A DNA stretch of 64,000 bases from Qipengyuania soli (GCF_015529805.1 NZ_CP064654.1:2418001-2482000), one strand, 5' to 3'; counted from the stretch's first letter, positions 44,272 through 54,529 are shown. The notes: generated from the letters alone by a model not told the origin. A program made the numbers and translations.

Positions 44272-46127
44272 GCGTTCTCTCCTGCGGGACGTTGCTTCTG
44301 CTTCTTGCTCGCACGCTTCGCAGCAACCTCGCCGGGTGTGCGTCGCTGCGGCGGGGAGAAGCTGACGATGGTGTCGCCGGCACGCGGTTCGGGATGCGCG
44401 GCGTGGGTAAAGAAGCGGATCGTGCCGTCGCGCCGGACCAGCAGCAACATGTTCGCGGCATCGGGCAGTCGCTGTTGCGCCGCTTCGAACCCGAATTCGT
44501 CGGACAGCTTGGTCTTGCGGAAGACCCAACCCTGGGCCTGGCGCTCGTTGACGTCCTCGACACCGAAACCGGATTCGAACAGGGCCCTGCCGCGAATGCT
44601 GTTGGGAAGCGTGTGCCGATCCCTGTCGTCGACCGATTCGCCCAGCTGGAAGACCCGGTCCCGCCCGATCTCGTAGGCGAACTCGTTGCAGACGAGCGCA
44701 TTGTAGGCTTCGTTCTCGGTCGCCGCGACGAGGACCGAATAGGGCGTCAGGTCGAGATTGTGCTCGGTCGCCTCGTTGAGAATCTCGCCGTGATAGAACG
44801 GCAGTCCTTTCTGGCGTGCAGGGGCCAGACGTTGCCAGCTCGAATCGACGACCATGACCGGCGTCTCCATTTCGCGCAGCATGTCCGCGAGCGCATTCGT
44901 CCAGGGCGTGCTGCCGACGATGATCATGCCTGGACGGTTGCTGCCCTTTATCTTGAGCATGCGGGCGACAAGGTCGATGGTGAAACCGTGCGCCACGATG
45001 GTTGCGACAACCACGGCAAAGCTAAGCCCGATGAGCGCGCGGCCGTCGAAGCCGATGTCGGCAAGGCGCAAGGCAAAGAGGCCGGATATTGCAACGAGGA
45101 CGATACCTCTGGGGGCGATCCAGGCGAGGAACAGGCGCTCGTTCCACGGGACCGAACTACCGAGCAACGACAGCAGGATCGTCGCCGGGCGCACCACGAA
45201 GAGCAGGGCGAGCAGGAAGAGCCCGAAGCTCCAGTTGAGATAGGCGAGGTCGGCGAATTCGAGGCTCGCAGAAAGCAGGATGAAGAGCCCCGAGATGAGC
45301 AGGACGGCCACGTTCTGCTTGAACGGGTGGATGCTGCGGAGCGACTGGACGTTCATGTTCGCGAGCGCGATGCCCATCACGGTCACTGCGACAAGTCCGG
45401 CCTCGTGCTCGATGGTGTTGGAGAAGACGAAAACGACGATGACCGTCGTCAGCAGCACGGGCACCTTGAGGTATTCGGGCACGGCTCCGCGCGGGAAGGA
45501 CCAAGCGATCGCCGCCGCCGCAACATAGCCGATGATGCCTGCAATGATCGCGGCGAGGATCAGCGGCGGAACTACCTCGAAAAGACCGGCATCGGGGAAT
45601 TCGGCGATGCGGCGGAAGTATTCATAGGCCACGACGGCGCAGAGTGCCCCGAGCGGGTCGTTGACGATGGCCTCCCATTTGAGGATCGCCGCCGGACGGG
45701 GCTGGACCGAGGATTGGCGCAGCAGCGGCATGACCACCGTTGGTCCGGTTACGACAAGGATGCCTGCAAACAGGATTGCCACCGGCCATTCCAGCCCGCC
45801 GATCGAGTGGGCCGCGAGCGAGCCGAACAACCAGCCGAGCGGGACGCCGAAAATAACGAGGCGCCATACGCCATCGCCTGCATGGCGAAGTTCGCGGAAA
45901 TCGAGGCTGAGACCGCCTTCGAACAGGATCAGCGCAACGCCGATGGCGACCATCGGTTCGAGCAGGTCACCAAAAGCGTGTTCGGGACTGAACAGACCAA
46001 GGATAGGACCGGCGAGAAAGCCTGCCGCAAGCATCAGCACGATCGCGGGCCAACCGGTGCGCCACGCAAGCCATTGTGCCCCGATGCCGAGCATGCCGAC
46101 CATTGCGATGACGAGTGTCTGTTCCAT
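44268..46127 (-). CDS. CPA-type cation:proton antiporter with cytosolic TrkA-like domains
   Basis: 619 residues. About twelve membrane helices occupy residues 1-395; GPTVVMPLL and NDPLGAL correspond to the Na+/H+ exchanger core, with the NDP acidic pair in place. The rest is soluble: a Rossmann/TrkA-N-like region around 400-510 (GMIIVGSTPWTNALADML, VLVAATENEAYNALV) and a TrkA-C-like end. It likely exchanges Na+ or K+ for H+. Pairing with an OmpA-like lipoprotein is unusual. Confidence 0.85.
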   Translation of the reverse strand: MEQTLVIAMVGMLGIGAQWLAWRTGWPAIVLMLAAGFLAGPILGLFSPEHAFGDLLEPMVAIGVALILFEGGLSLDFRELRHAGDGVWRLVIFGVPLGWLFGSLAAHSIGGLEWPVAILFAGILVVTGPTVVMPLLRQSSVQPRPAAILKWEAIVNDPLGALCAVVAYEYFRRIAEFPDAGLFEVVPPLILAAIIAGIIGYVAAAAIAWSFPRGAVPEYLKVPVLLTTVIVVFVFSNTIEHEAGLVAVTVMGIALANMNVQSLRSIHPFKQNVAVLLISGLFILLSASLEFADLAYLNWSFGLFLLALLFVVRPATILLSLLGSSVPWNERLFLAWIAPRGIVLVAISGLFALRLADIGFDGRALIGLSFAVVVATIVAHGFTIDLVARMLKIKGSNRPGMIIVGSTPWTNALADMLREMETPVMVVDSSWQRLAPARQKGLPFYHGEILNEATEHNLDLTPYSVLVAATENEAYNALVCNEFAYEIGRDRVFQLGESVDDRDRHTLPNSIRGRALFESGFGVEDVNERQAQGWVFRKTKLSDEFGFEAAQQRLPDAANMLLLVRRDGTIRFFTHAAHPEPRAGDTIVSFSPPQRRTPGEVAAKRASKKQKQRPAGENA

Positions 46128-46213
46128 TAGCCCCTTGGATCGCCCGCGCCCGATCCCGCGAGCGCCCTATTCCCCCAACGCACGACCGGGGCGATTTTTC
46201 CCGACAGCGCGTG

Positions 46214-46744
46214 TCAGTCGCCCTCAAACTCCATCAGCGCGTGGACTTCGACCCCATTCGCACGCAGCAGGTTCCCACCGCCGAGATCGGGAAGGTCGAT
46301 CACGAAGGCCGCCAGCGCCACCTCCGCCCCGGCCTGGCGCAGCAGCTTTGTCGCGGCAGACGCGGTGCCACCGGTAGCGAGCAGGTCATCGACGATGGCG
46401 ACGGGTTGCCCATTGGTTACCGCACTCGGATCCATCTCGAGCCGGTCCAGGCCATATTCGAGTTCGTAATCCACGCCGATCGTGTCGCATGGCAGTTTGC
46501 CCGGCTTGCGGATCGGGAGGAACGGCAGGCCGAGGCGTGCGGCAACCGCCGCCCCGAATATGAACCCGCGCGCCTCCATTCCAGCGATAGCCGACGCACC
46601 CGCGACCCTTTCACCCAGCCACTCGACCGTGGCTGCAAACCCTTCTCCGTGACCGATCAGCGTGGTGATATCGCGGAACTGGATGCCGGTCTTGGGAAAG
46701 TCGGGAATGGTACGCACGAGCGCCTTGAGTTCGGCGGGGGTCAA
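46214..46744 (-). CDS. apt: Adenine phosphoribosyltransferase
   Basis: 176 residues. The PRPP motif is VDDLLATGGTASAA, with GMEARGFIFGAAVA and LPIRKPGKLPC typical of Apt. It salvages adenine with PRPP. The start is TTG at 46744: no ATG precedes the conserved N-terminus, and GGGAG lies 8 bases upstream. A terminator follows the pet operon just upstream, so apt has its own promoter. Confidence 0.93.
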   Translation of the reverse strand: MTPAELKALVRTIPDFPKTGIQFRDITTLIGHGEGFAATVEWLGERVAGASAIAGMEARGFIFGAAVAARLGLPFLPIRKPGKLPCDTIGVDYELEYGLDRLEMDPSAVTNGQPVAIVDDLLATGGTASAATKLLRQAGAEVALAAFVIDLPDLGGGNLLRANGVEVHALMEFEGD

Positions 46745-46765
46745 ATCGCGTCTCCCGGAAAAGGA

Positions 46766-46800
46766 AGCGCCCCTCGCATCCCGAAGGATGGAGGGGCGCT
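46766..46800 (-). terminator. Terminator of the pet operon
   Basis: A long inverted repeat (AGCGCCCCTC / GAGGGGCGCT, plus GCATCC/GGATG) with loop CGAA lies 23 bases after the cytochrome c1 stop and is followed on the minus strand by TTCCTTTTCC. Confidence 0.85.
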
Positions 46801-46823
46801 ATTTGTTTGCTTGGAAAGCAGGA

Positions 46824-47690
46824 TCAGCCGCGCTTCTTGGGCTTCACCGCCGCCCAGATCTGCTGCTTCGACAGGTAGGCAAGAACTGTCGCGAAGAGCA
46901 GGAAGATCAGCACCGGCCAACCGGTCTGCTTGCGCTTCACCAGCGAAGGTTCGGCAGTCCAGGTGAGGAAGGCCGAGACGTCCTTCGCCATCTGCTCAAC
47001 CGAGGCGTCGGTGCCGTCGTCATAGGTGACCGCGCCAGCCGAAAGCGGTGGGGCCATGGCCAGGCCGAGGTTGGCGAAATACGGGTTATAGTGGCCGGTC
47101 GGTGAAAGCGCGAAGTCGGGGAATTCCTTCTTCAGCTCTGCCGGGATCTCCTGATAACCGGTCAGCAGCGAGGTGACGTAGTTCGAGCCGTCATGGCGCG
47201 CCTTGGTGATCAGCGAAAGATCGGGCGGAATGGCGTTGTTGTTGGCCGCAGCCGCAGCAACCGCATTCGGGAACGGCGACGGGAAGTAGTCGGTCGGCAG
47301 GCCGGGACGCGTGGTCGCTTCTCCGGTTGCCGGATCGACACCGGGGACCTGCTTCGAAGCAGCGAATGCCTTAACCTGGCTCTCGTCATAGCCGATCGCT
47401 TCGAGGTCGCGGAACGAGACGAACTTCAGGCTGTGGCAGGCCGAGCAGACTTCGTTGTAGACCTTGAAGCCGCGCTGCAGCTGCTGGACGTCCCACTTGC
47501 CGAACGGCCCGTCGAACGACCAGGCGTACTTGTTCGGATGCTTGTGAAACTCGTGCTCTGCCGTGGCAGGCTTGAGTTCGCCTTCCTGGATGACAGCGGC
47601 GGCGCCGGTCACGAAGGCCCACAGGACGGCTACCGTGAAGCCGATGCCGACGAGGATAGCTACGAGGCGGATGCTGAGGAGTTTGCTCAT
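46824..47690 (-). CDS. petC: Cytochrome c1 of the bc1 complex
   Basis: 288 residues. The N-terminal helix (about 8-30) is a signal/anchor. The heme c motif is CSACH (Cys82, Cys85, His86) and the axial Met is in GLAMAPPL near residue 212. The C-terminal helix (about 258-275, VLIFLLFATVLAYL) anchors it in the membrane. It passes electrons from the Rieske protein to soluble cytochrome c. Last gene of petABC. Confidence 0.96.
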   Translation of the reverse strand: MSKLLSIRLVAILVGIGFTVAVLWAFVTGAAAVIQEGELKPATAEHEFHKHPNKYAWSFDGPFGKWDVQQLQRGFKVYNEVCSACHSLKFVSFRDLEAIGYDESQVKAFAASKQVPGVDPATGEATTRPGLPTDYFPSPFPNAVAAAAANNNAIPPDLSLITKARHDGSNYVTSLLTGYQEIPAELKKEFPDFALSPTGHYNPYFANLGLAMAPPLSAGAVTYDDGTDASVEQMAKDVSAFLTWTAEPSLVKRKQTGWPVLIFLLFATVLAYLSKQQIWAAVKPKKRG

Positions 47691-47713
47691 TATCTCAAGT
47701 CTCTCTTTCTCGC

Positions 47714-49009
47714 TCAGACCGCCGGCTTGGCGTTTTCGCCAAGCACAGCCTTGTCGTCAGAGCCGAGAACGGCTTCGGTTATCGAATAGGGCAGCGGTTC
47801 CGGCGTTTCGATCTGCGAGATGATCGGCAGGATCACCAGGAAGTGCAGGAAGTAGTACGCCGTCGCGATCTGGCTGAGCATGACATAGGGCTCTTCGGCC
47901 GCGGCGCCGCCGCAGTAGAACAACACCGCCATGGTCGGGATAAGGCCGAACCAGAAGAACTTGCGGAACAACGGGCGGTAGTGGCCGCTGCGCACCGGCG
48001 ACTTGTCGAGCCAGGGCAGGAAGAACCACATGAGAATCGCGCTGAACATGGCGAGCACGCCCATCAGTTTCGCCGGGATGAAGAAGAAGTCCGCGGTGAA
48101 GGCGCGCAGGATCGCGTAGAAAGGCCAGAAGTACCATTCGGGAACGATGTGCGCCGGGGTCGAAAGCGGGTTCGCCTCGATGTAGTTGTCCGGGTGGCCG
48201 AGGTAGTTCGGCAGGAAGAACACCAGCGCGAAATACAGCAGCAATGCGACGCCGAGGCCGAAGCCGTCCTTCGCGGTGTAGTACGGGTGGAACGGGATCG
48301 TGTCCGATTCCTGCTTCACTTCCACGCCGGTCGGGTTCGACGAGCCGGGGATGTGCAGCGCCCAGATGTGCAGGATCACGACGCCTGCAATCACGAAGGG
48401 CAGCAGGAAGTGGAGGCTGAAGAAGCGGTTGAGCGCGGCGTTGTCGGGCGCATAGCCGCCGAGCAGCCAGACCTGGATAGGCTCGCCCACCAGCGGGATC
48501 GCGCCAAACAGGCCGGTGATCACCTTGGCGCCCCAGAAGCTCATCTGGCCCCAGGGGAGGACGTAACCCATGAAGGCGGTGGCCATCATGAGCAGGAAGA
48601 TCACGACGCCGAGCAGCCAGATCATCTCGCGCGGGGCCTTGTACGAGGAATAGTAGAAGCCACGGAAGATGTGCAGGTATACGACGATGAAGAAGAAGCT
48701 GGCGCCGTTGGCGTGCGCATAGCGCATCAGCCAGCCCCAGTTGACGTCGCGCATGATGTGCTCGGTCGTCGCAAAGGCGACCTGCGCGTTGGCGGCATAA
48801 TGCATCGCCAGGACCACGCCGGTGACGATCTGCAACACCAGGAAGAAACCGGCGAGGACGCCGAAATTCCAGAAGTAGCTGAGATTGCGCGGAACTGGGT
48901 AGCCGGCGCCGATGGCGTTATAGACCAGCCGCGGCAGGGGCAGCTTCTCGTCCATGAACTTCATGAACGGAGTGGTCGGGGTGTATTCCTTGGCCCAGGG
49001 AAAGCTCAT
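47714..49009 (-). CDS. petB: Cytochrome b of the bc1 complex
   Basis: 431 residues with eight membrane helices. Heme-ligating His pairs lie in helices B and D ([26 protein letters not shown]). The quinol-site PEWY motif is present ([12 protein letters not shown]). It oxidises ubiquinol at the Qo site and rereduces quinone at Qi. It follows the Rieske gene by 21 bases. Confidence 0.97.
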   Translation of the reverse strand: MSFPWAKEYTPTTPFMKFMDEKLPLPRLVYNAIGAGYPVPRNLSYFWNFGVLAGFFLVLQIVTGVVLAMHYAANAQVAFATTEHIMRDVNWGWLMRYAHANGASFFFIVVYLHIFRGFYYSSYKAPREMIWLLGVVIFLLMMATAFMGYVLPWGQMSFWGAKVITGLFGAIPLVGEPIQVWLLGGYAPDNAALNRFFSLHFLLPFVIAGVVILHIWALHIPGSSNPTGVEVKQESDTIPFHPYYTAKDGFGLGVALLLYFALVFFLPNYLGHPDNYIEANPLSTPAHIVPEWYFWPFYAILRAFTADFFFIPAKLMGVLAMFSAILMWFFLPWLDKSPVRSGHYRPLFRKFFWFGLIPTMAVLFYCGGAAAEEPYVMLSQIATAYYFLHFLVILPIISQIETPEPLPYSITEAVLGSDDKAVLGENAKPAV

Positions 49010-49030
49010 GGTCTCTTCTCTTCTCTAAGC

Positions 49031-49603
49031 TCAGCCGACCTGGATGACGGTGTCGGAGGTGAACTCGTATTCCGGCACTTCGAGGTTCTTCGGTGCAGGA
49101 CCCTTACGGATGCGGCCGGCGGTGTCGTAGTGCGAACCGTGGCACGGGCAGAAATAGCCGCCAAACTCGCCCTTCACCTCGCCCTCGGCAGCGCCGAGCG
49201 GGACGCAGCCCAAGTGGGTGCAGACGCCCATGGTGATGAGCATGTCCTTGTGGCCTTCCTTGGTCCGCTCTTCCAGCGTCTGCGGGTCGCGCAGGCTGCT
49301 GGTGGCGACCGCTTCGGCAGCGGAAATTTCGGCCGGGGTAAGGCGGCGGACGAACAGCGGCTGCTTGCGGAACACCGCCTTGATCGCCTGACCCGGCTGG
49401 ATCGCCGACACGTCGACCTCGGTCGAGCTCGCGGCCAGCACGTCCTTGGAAGGCGCCATCTGGCTGACCAGCGGATAGACAACCGCGAGGCCGCCGATTC
49501 CGGCAGCGCTCACGGCTGCAATATCGAGAAAGTCGCGGCGGCGGATGCCGTCGTCGGTCACGCCTGCCGTTTCGGGAGTTGCGGTTGCAGCGGTGTCTGC
49601 CAT
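49031..49603 (-). CDS. petA: Rieske iron-sulfur subunit of the bc1 complex
   Basis: 190 residues. A twin-arginine motif (RRRDFLDIA, about 21-29) and one helix form the uncleaved Tat anchor. The Fe-S ligands are C128 and H130 (CTHLGC) and C152 and H155 (CPCHGSHYD); C133 and C154 form the disulfide. An alphaproteobacterial-type insertion follows residue 80. First gene of the operon; the 217 bases upstream are unassigned. Confidence 0.96.
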   Translation of the reverse strand: MADTAATATPETAGVTDDGIRRRDFLDIAAVSAAGIGGLAVVYPLVSQMAPSKDVLAASSTEVDVSAIQPGQAIKAVFRKQPLFVRRLTPAEISAAEAVATSSLRDPQTLEERTKEGHKDMLITMGVCTHLGCVPLGAAEGEVKGEFGGYFCPCHGSHYDTAGRIRKGPAPKNLEVPEYEFTSDTVIQVG

Positions 49604-49820
49604 CAGCGCGTTGCCTTGCCTGCCTGTTACCTGCGCCCCCGCCCGAGGACCGGGCGCGACGCTTTGTGCGATTACCAGTCCGGAGCCGGGACCGATTGCC
49701 GCCCTGCCATCTATGCAGAATGCGCGAAAGCCCCCGGTTACCCGGTTTGGTCCGGGCCTCTAGCGGCTATGCGACAGGTTGCCAACAGCCATTTTGGCCC
49801 CTTCCACCGCGTTCGCATCG

Positions 49821-50483
49821 TTACTGCGGCAGGGCAATCACACTGACTTGCCGTCCACCTGTATCCTCTCCTCGGTGGGTAGCCCTGCGGAAGGAGTAGA
49901 ATCGGCCGAGATCGGCATAGGTGTCGAGCGCAAGGTCCTCTACCGCACCAACGCCTGCGCGTTGCAGGCGGTGGACGACATAAGCGGGCAGGTCGAACTG
50001 CCAGTGGCCCTCGCGCCCCTCGTGGAAGAAACGGGCATCGCCCTCCTCGAATTGTCGGCGGAAGCCGTCATCGACCTCGTAGCTTGCCAGCGCAATCGTC
50101 GGCCCCACCGCAGCGCGGATCCGGTCGGCGCGCGCGCCCAGCGCCTCCATCGCGGCAACGGTCGCCTCGAGGACGCCCCCATGCGCCCCGCGCCATCCCG
50201 CGTGTGCCGCCCCGACGACCTGCGCCGAAGGATCGTGGAGCAGGACGGGCGCGCAATCGGCAGTCACGATCGACAGGACGAGGCCGGGGCGAGCCGTTAC
50301 CAGCGCATCGGCCTCCGGAGGGATCTCCCACGGCTCGACCACCGTCATGACGTCCGGCGAGTGCACCTGCTTGGCCCTGACGAGTTCAGCGCCGGGCAGC
50401 ACGTCATCCGCTTCCAGCCCTTCGCGGGTCGAGAACCCGTGCGGAACCCCGCCGAGCAGGGCAGAGCGGATGATCTCAGCCAA
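49821..50483 (-). CDS. pgeF: Peptidoglycan editing factor PgeF (multicopper-polyphenol-oxidase fold)
   Basis: 220 residues. The metal-binding residues are in VRAKQVHSPDV, TADCAPVLL and GAAHAGWRGAHGGVL. Members are purine nucleosidases/laccase-like enzymes; in E. coli the protein removes wrong residues from peptidoglycan precursors. The start overlaps the pepN stop by 8 bases, so it is translated after pepN. The C-terminal HRGEDTGGRQVSV is the usual end. Confidence 0.88.
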   Translation of the reverse strand: MAEIIRSALLGGVPHGFSTREGLEADDVLPGAELVRAKQVHSPDVMTVVEPWEIPPEADALVTARPGLVLSIVTADCAPVLLHDPSAQVVGAAHAGWRGAHGGVLEATVAAMEALGARADRIRAAVGPTIALASYEVDDGFRRQFEEGDARFFHEGREGHWQFDLPAYVVHRLQRAGVGAVEDLALDTYADLGRFYSFRRATHRGEDTGGRQVSVIALPQ

Positions 50484-53127
50484 GCGAACGGGTGACCTGT
50501 TCGAACGTGTCGCGAGACAGTTTCGGGGCGGCGGCGATTCGCTCCAGCTGTTCGCGCATCATCGCCGCGCGCTTGGGTTCGATCCTCCGCCAGCGACCGA
50601 GCGGTGGAACGAAACGCGCCGCGGTCTGCGGATTGATCGGATCGAGCTCGAGAATGAGGTCGGCGATCATCCGGTAACCCTCGCCATCGGGCGAATGGAA
50701 ATGGTGCGGCGTGCCGGCGAAGGCCATGTAAAGCGACCGCACGCGGTTGGGGTTCTTGAGCGTGAAATCCGGATGCTCGCGCAGCGCCTTGACGTGCTCA
50801 ATGGCATTGGGGTGGAGCGAGGACGCCTGGAGCGAAAACCACTTGTCGATCACCAGCGCATTGCCTTCGTAGCGGTTGTAGAAGTCGAGCAATCGCCCGG
50901 TACGCTCCGCACTGTCGATGCCGGTAAGGACCATTAGCGCGCCCTGGCGATCGGTCATGTTGTCGGCATTGTCGTACTGGTGCGCGGCCAGTTCGACCGC
51001 CTTGGCCGGATCGCTGGCGGCAGCGAAGGCGAGGACCAGCGTCTTGACCTTGCGCGCTCCGCGCGAGGCGAGGTCGAGCGAATAAGGTGCCTTTTCCGCC
51101 CGGTCGTAGAGGGCGTGGAATTCGTCCCGCAGTTCCTTGCCCAGGAAAGCTTTCAGGGCCTCGCGCTCCTCGTGGATGCGGGTCGGATCGGCAACCAGCA
51201 TCTGTTCTGCAAGATAGGACTGGCTGGGCAGCGTCATCAGTTCGCCGCGCATCAGGTCGTCGAGCGATTCGTCGACCAGCACCGCGCCCATTGCCCGTGC
51301 GATGTCGGCCTGTGCCGCAATACGCTCGTTCTCGCCGAGTTCGCCCGAGACAGCAGCGACGAGGTGGCCACCCATCAGTTCCTGCATCGCTTCGTAGCGG
51401 GCGAAGGGGTCATCGTCCTTGGCGGCGAGGAAGACGAGGTCTTCACGCGGCGCGCTGCGCTCAATGGTGATAGGGGCGGAGAAGGTACGGTTGATCGACA
51501 GCACCGGTGCCTCTGCGAAGCCGTCGAAGGCGAATGTATCCTCGGCCTTGTCGAGTACCACCAGTTCCTCGCCACGATGCGTGCCGCTGGCACGGTCGAA
51601 CAGCGCGATCTTGAGCGGGATCGGCATCGGCCGCTTGCTGTCCTGCCCCGGCGTCGGCGGGACATGCTGTTTCAGCGTCAGCTTTGCAGTCTCGCCCGAA
51701 TGGTCGAGCTTTGCGGTTACCTTGGGCGTGCCGGCCTGCGAGTACCACAGGCGGAACTGCTCGAGGTCGAGGCCCGCACCATCCTCGATCGACTTGACGA
51801 AATCCTCGCAAGTCGCGGCCTCACCGTCATGGCGATCGAAATAGAGGTCGGTCCCGGCGCGGAAGCGCTCCTCGCCCGCCATGGTCCGCATCATTCGGAT
51901 GACCTCGGCGCCCTTGTTGTAGACGGTGGCGGTATAGAAGTTGTTGATCTCGCTGTACGAATCCGGACGGATCGGGTGGGCGAGCGGCCCCGAATCCTCG
52001 GGGAACTGGACTCCACGCAGGACGCGCACGTCCTCGATCCGCTTCACTGGTGCGCTGCCCATGTCTTGGCTGAACAGCTGGTCGCGCAGCACGGTGAAGC
52101 CTTCCTTGAGGGAAAGCTGGAACCAGTCTCGGCAGGTGATGCGGTTGCCCGACCAGTTATGGAAGTATTCGTGGCCGATGACCCCCTCGATCCCGTCATA
52201 GTCGCCGTCGGTGGCGGTTTCGGGGTCGGCAAGGACGTATTTCGTGTTGAAGACGTTGAGGCCCTTGTTCTCCATCGCGCCCATGTTGAAGTCGCTGACA
52301 GCGACGATGTTGAACAGGTCGAGGTCGTATTCGCGACCGAAGGTTTCCTCGTCCCATTTCATCGAGCGCTTGAGGCTTTCCATGGCGTGCTCGGTGCGTT
52401 CGAGATCGCCGTCGCGCACCCACACGTTCAGTTCGACCTTGCGCCCGTTCATGGTGGTGAAGCTGTCGCTGCGCGCGACGAGGTCTCCGGCGACGAGTGC
52501 GAACAGATAGGACGGCTTGGGCCAGGGGTCGTGCCACTCGGCCCAGTGATTCTCGCCTTGCTCGCCCGTCGCCGTGCGATTGCCGTTGCACAGCAGGATC
52601 GGGAACTGCGCCTTCGGCCCGCTCATCCGCACCGTATAGGTCGAGAGCACGTCGGGCCGGTCGGGGAAGAAGGTGATGCGGCGGAAGCCCTCGGCCTCGC
52701 ACTGGGTGCAGAGCATGCCGTTCGAGGCATACAGCCCCATCAGCTGCGAATTTGCCGCCGGCGAAATTTCGGTGACGATGCGCAAGGCATGGTTGTCGCC
52801 CGGGAGCGTGACGACGAGATCGTCGCCATCCATCATATACCCTTCGCATGTCTCGCCGTCGCACTGCAGTTCCCTGACCGTCAGGCCATCGCCATTGAGA
52901 CGGATCGTCGGCGTACGTTCGGCGGCGGTATTGCGCTCCACCTTGAGCGTCGCGACAACGCGAGTCAGCTCGAGGCCGAGTTCGAATTCGATCTGCACTT
53001 CGGGCACCACCCAGCCGAAGGGCGTGTAATCCTCGCGCTTGATGATCGCGGGCTTGTGCGGTTCGGTCGCGGCATCGGCCATCTCGGGGTTGCCATCGGG
53101 GGTTGCGGGGGTGCGGGCGATATCCAT
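50476..53127 (-). CDS. pepN: Aminopeptidase N
   Basis: 883 residues, the family length. The exopeptidase motif GAMENKG and zinc site HEYFHNW plus the Glu in SLKEGFTV are intact. The C-terminal DUF3458 region ends with RDTFEQVTRSL. It is a broad zinc aminopeptidase of the cytoplasm. The ATG at 53127 has AGGAA 4 bases upstream; the frame continues to 53283 but has no matching residues. Confidence 0.96.
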   Translation of the reverse strand: MDIARTPATPDGNPEMADAATEPHKPAIIKREDYTPFGWVVPEVQIEFELGLELTRVVATLKVERNTAAERTPTIRLNGDGLTVRELQCDGETCEGYMMDGDDLVVTLPGDNHALRIVTEISPAANSQLMGLYASNGMLCTQCEAEGFRRITFFPDRPDVLSTYTVRMSGPKAQFPILLCNGNRTATGEQGENHWAEWHDPWPKPSYLFALVAGDLVARSDSFTTMNGRKVELNVWVRDGDLERTEHAMESLKRSMKWDEETFGREYDLDLFNIVAVSDFNMGAMENKGLNVFNTKYVLADPETATDGDYDGIEGVIGHEYFHNWSGNRITCRDWFQLSLKEGFTVLRDQLFSQDMGSAPVKRIEDVRVLRGVQFPEDSGPLAHPIRPDSYSEINNFYTATVYNKGAEVIRMMRTMAGEERFRAGTDLYFDRHDGEAATCEDFVKSIEDGAGLDLEQFRLWYSQAGTPKVTAKLDHSGETAKLTLKQHVPPTPGQDSKRPMPIPLKIALFDRASGTHRGEELVVLDKAEDTFAFDGFAEAPVLSINRTFSAPITIERSAPREDLVFLAAKDDDPFARYEAMQELMGGHLVAAVSGELGENERIAAQADIARAMGAVLVDESLDDLMRGELMTLPSQSYLAEQMLVADPTRIHEEREALKAFLGKELRDEFHALYDRAEKAPYSLDLASRGARKVKTLVLAFAAASDPAKAVELAAHQYDNADNMTDRQGALMVLTGIDSAERTGRLLDFYNRYEGNALVIDKWFSLQASSLHPNAIEHVKALREHPDFTLKNPNRVRSLYMAFAGTPHHFHSPDGEGYRMIADLILELDPINPQTAARFVPPLGRWRRIEPKRAAMMREQLERIAAAPKLSRDTFEQVTRSLG

Positions 53128-53281
53128 GGAATTCCTGTCGTGAAGTGCGGCGCTTGCTCTGTCATTCAATACAACGCCCGTCGAGCCTTCGCGTTCACTT
53201 GTCGTGCAGATGGCTGCGCTCGATTGACAGATTCCCGCGATCGTCGCAGCGATGCGCACCAAGGGAGGGTTACTTTTGACC

Positions 53282-54529
53282 ATGATGATCGACTTGCTGG
53301 CCGCCGCGAGCGGTTCATTCGACGTGGAAGCCGCAACACGCGCCTACCTCGACACTCTGCAGGGTCCCGCGCGGGCGCAGTCCGATGCCTATTTCGAGGG
53401 CGGCTACTGGCTGATCCTGTGGGGCACGCTGGTCGGCATCCTTGCCGACTGGCTGCTGCTGCGCTTCCGCCTAGCGGCCAAGTTCCGCGATATCGGCGAG
53501 CGGCTGAGCAATCGGCGCTGGGTGGTCACCGGCGTCACCGCGCTGCTCTATACTCTGGTCGCCACGATCATAGTGCTGCCTTGGACGATCTACACCGGCT
53601 TCTTCCGCGAAAAGCAGTACGGCCTGCTCGACCAGGCTTTCGGCGCGTGGGGCGGCGAACAGCTGATGAACTTGGGCATCGAACTCCTCATCGCGCCCCT
53701 GCTGGTCATCGCGATCTACGCGCTCATCCGCCGCGCCCCCCGCAGCTGGTGGCTGTGGGCGACGGGCGTCATCGGTGCCTTCATGATGGTCGGCATGGTG
53801 CTCGGCCCGGTGTTCATCGCACCGCTGTTCAACGACTACACCGAGATGCAGCCCGGGCCGCTGCGCGACAGGATCGAAGCGGTCGCGGCGAAATACGACA
53901 TCCCGGCCGAGCACATCTATGTCTTCGACCAGTCGAAGCAGCACAAGCGCATCTCCGCCAATGTCTCCGGCCTTGGTCCGACGATCCGCATCTCGCTCAA
54001 CGACAACCTGCTCGAGCGCACCAGCGAGCCTGAAATCCTCGCCGTGATGGGTCACGAGATGGGGCACTACAAGCTCAACCACGTGTGGTGGATCGTCGGC
54101 ATCTATCTCGCGATTTTCGCGGCGGGCCTCTTCATTGCCAGCCGTGTGGCCCCCATGCTGATCGCGCGTCATGGCGAGCGTTGGGGCGTACGCGACATTG
54201 CCGATCCGGCGTCGCTCCCGATCCTTGCGATCTGCTTTTCCGCATGGATGTTCCTGATGACCCCGGCGACCAACTCGCTGGTTCGCATCGCGGAGAGCAA
54301 GGCCGATGCCTTCGGTCTCGAGGCGGCACAGGAACCGGACGGTTTCGCCAAGGTCGCGATGCGCCTGTCCGAGTACCGCAAGATCGAACCCGGTCCGCTG
54401 GAGGAAGTCCTGTTCTTCGACCACCCGAGTGGCGCGACCCGAGTGCGCATGGCGATGGAGTGGAAGGCGAAGCACGTGAAGGATCCGCAGGTCGTCGTTC
54501 CCGAAGAGGGCTATCTCGACAGCGAATGA
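53282..54529 (+). CDS. M48 family zinc metalloprotease (Ste24/CAAX-like)
   Basis: 415 residues. The N-terminal part is membrane-spanning (helices about 42-62, 82-104, 135-150, 158-182), the zinc site is HEMGH at 258-262, and the third ligand Glu lies in RIAESKADAFG. That is the Ste24/CAAX-protease type, which in bacteria serves in membrane protein quality control. AGGGAGGG lies 12 bases before the ATG at 53282; TTG at 53276 fits the spacing better and is an alternative. Confidence 0.88.
   Translation: MMIDLLAAASGSFDVEAATRAYLDTLQGPARAQSDAYFEGGYWLILWGTLVGILADWLLLRFRLAAKFRDIGERLSNRRWVVTGVTALLYTLVATIIVLPWTIYTGFFREKQYGLLDQAFGAWGGEQLMNLGIELLIAPLLVIAIYALIRRAPRSWWLWATGVIGAFMMVGMVLGPVFIAPLFNDYTEMQPGPLRDRIEAVAAKYDIPAEHIYVFDQSKQHKRISANVSGLGPTIRISLNDNLLERTSEPEILAVMGHEMGHYKLNHVWWIVGIYLAIFAAGLFIASRVAPMLIARHGERWGVRDIADPASLPILAICFSAWMFLMTPATNSLVRIAESKADAFGLEAAQEPDGFAKVAMRLSEYRKIEPGPLEEVLFFDHPSGATRVRMAMEWKAKHVKDPQVVVPEEGYLDSE

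Noticed and set aside
44247-46130. A 627-codon plus-strand frame opposite the antiporter
   Set aside because: Antisense shadow with Asp/Arg/Glu/His runs mirroring the hydrophobic codons of the real gene.
47843-49846. A 667-codon plus-strand frame opposite petB and petA
   Set aside because: Antisense to well-supported cytochrome b and Rieske genes; residue content is the low-complexity Glu/Arg/Val type typical of shadows.
50980-54033. A 1017-codon open frame on the plus strand opposite pepN
   Set aside because: It is the antisense shadow of pepN and adjoining DNA: composition follows the third-codon G/C pattern of the minus-strand gene and no family motif appears.
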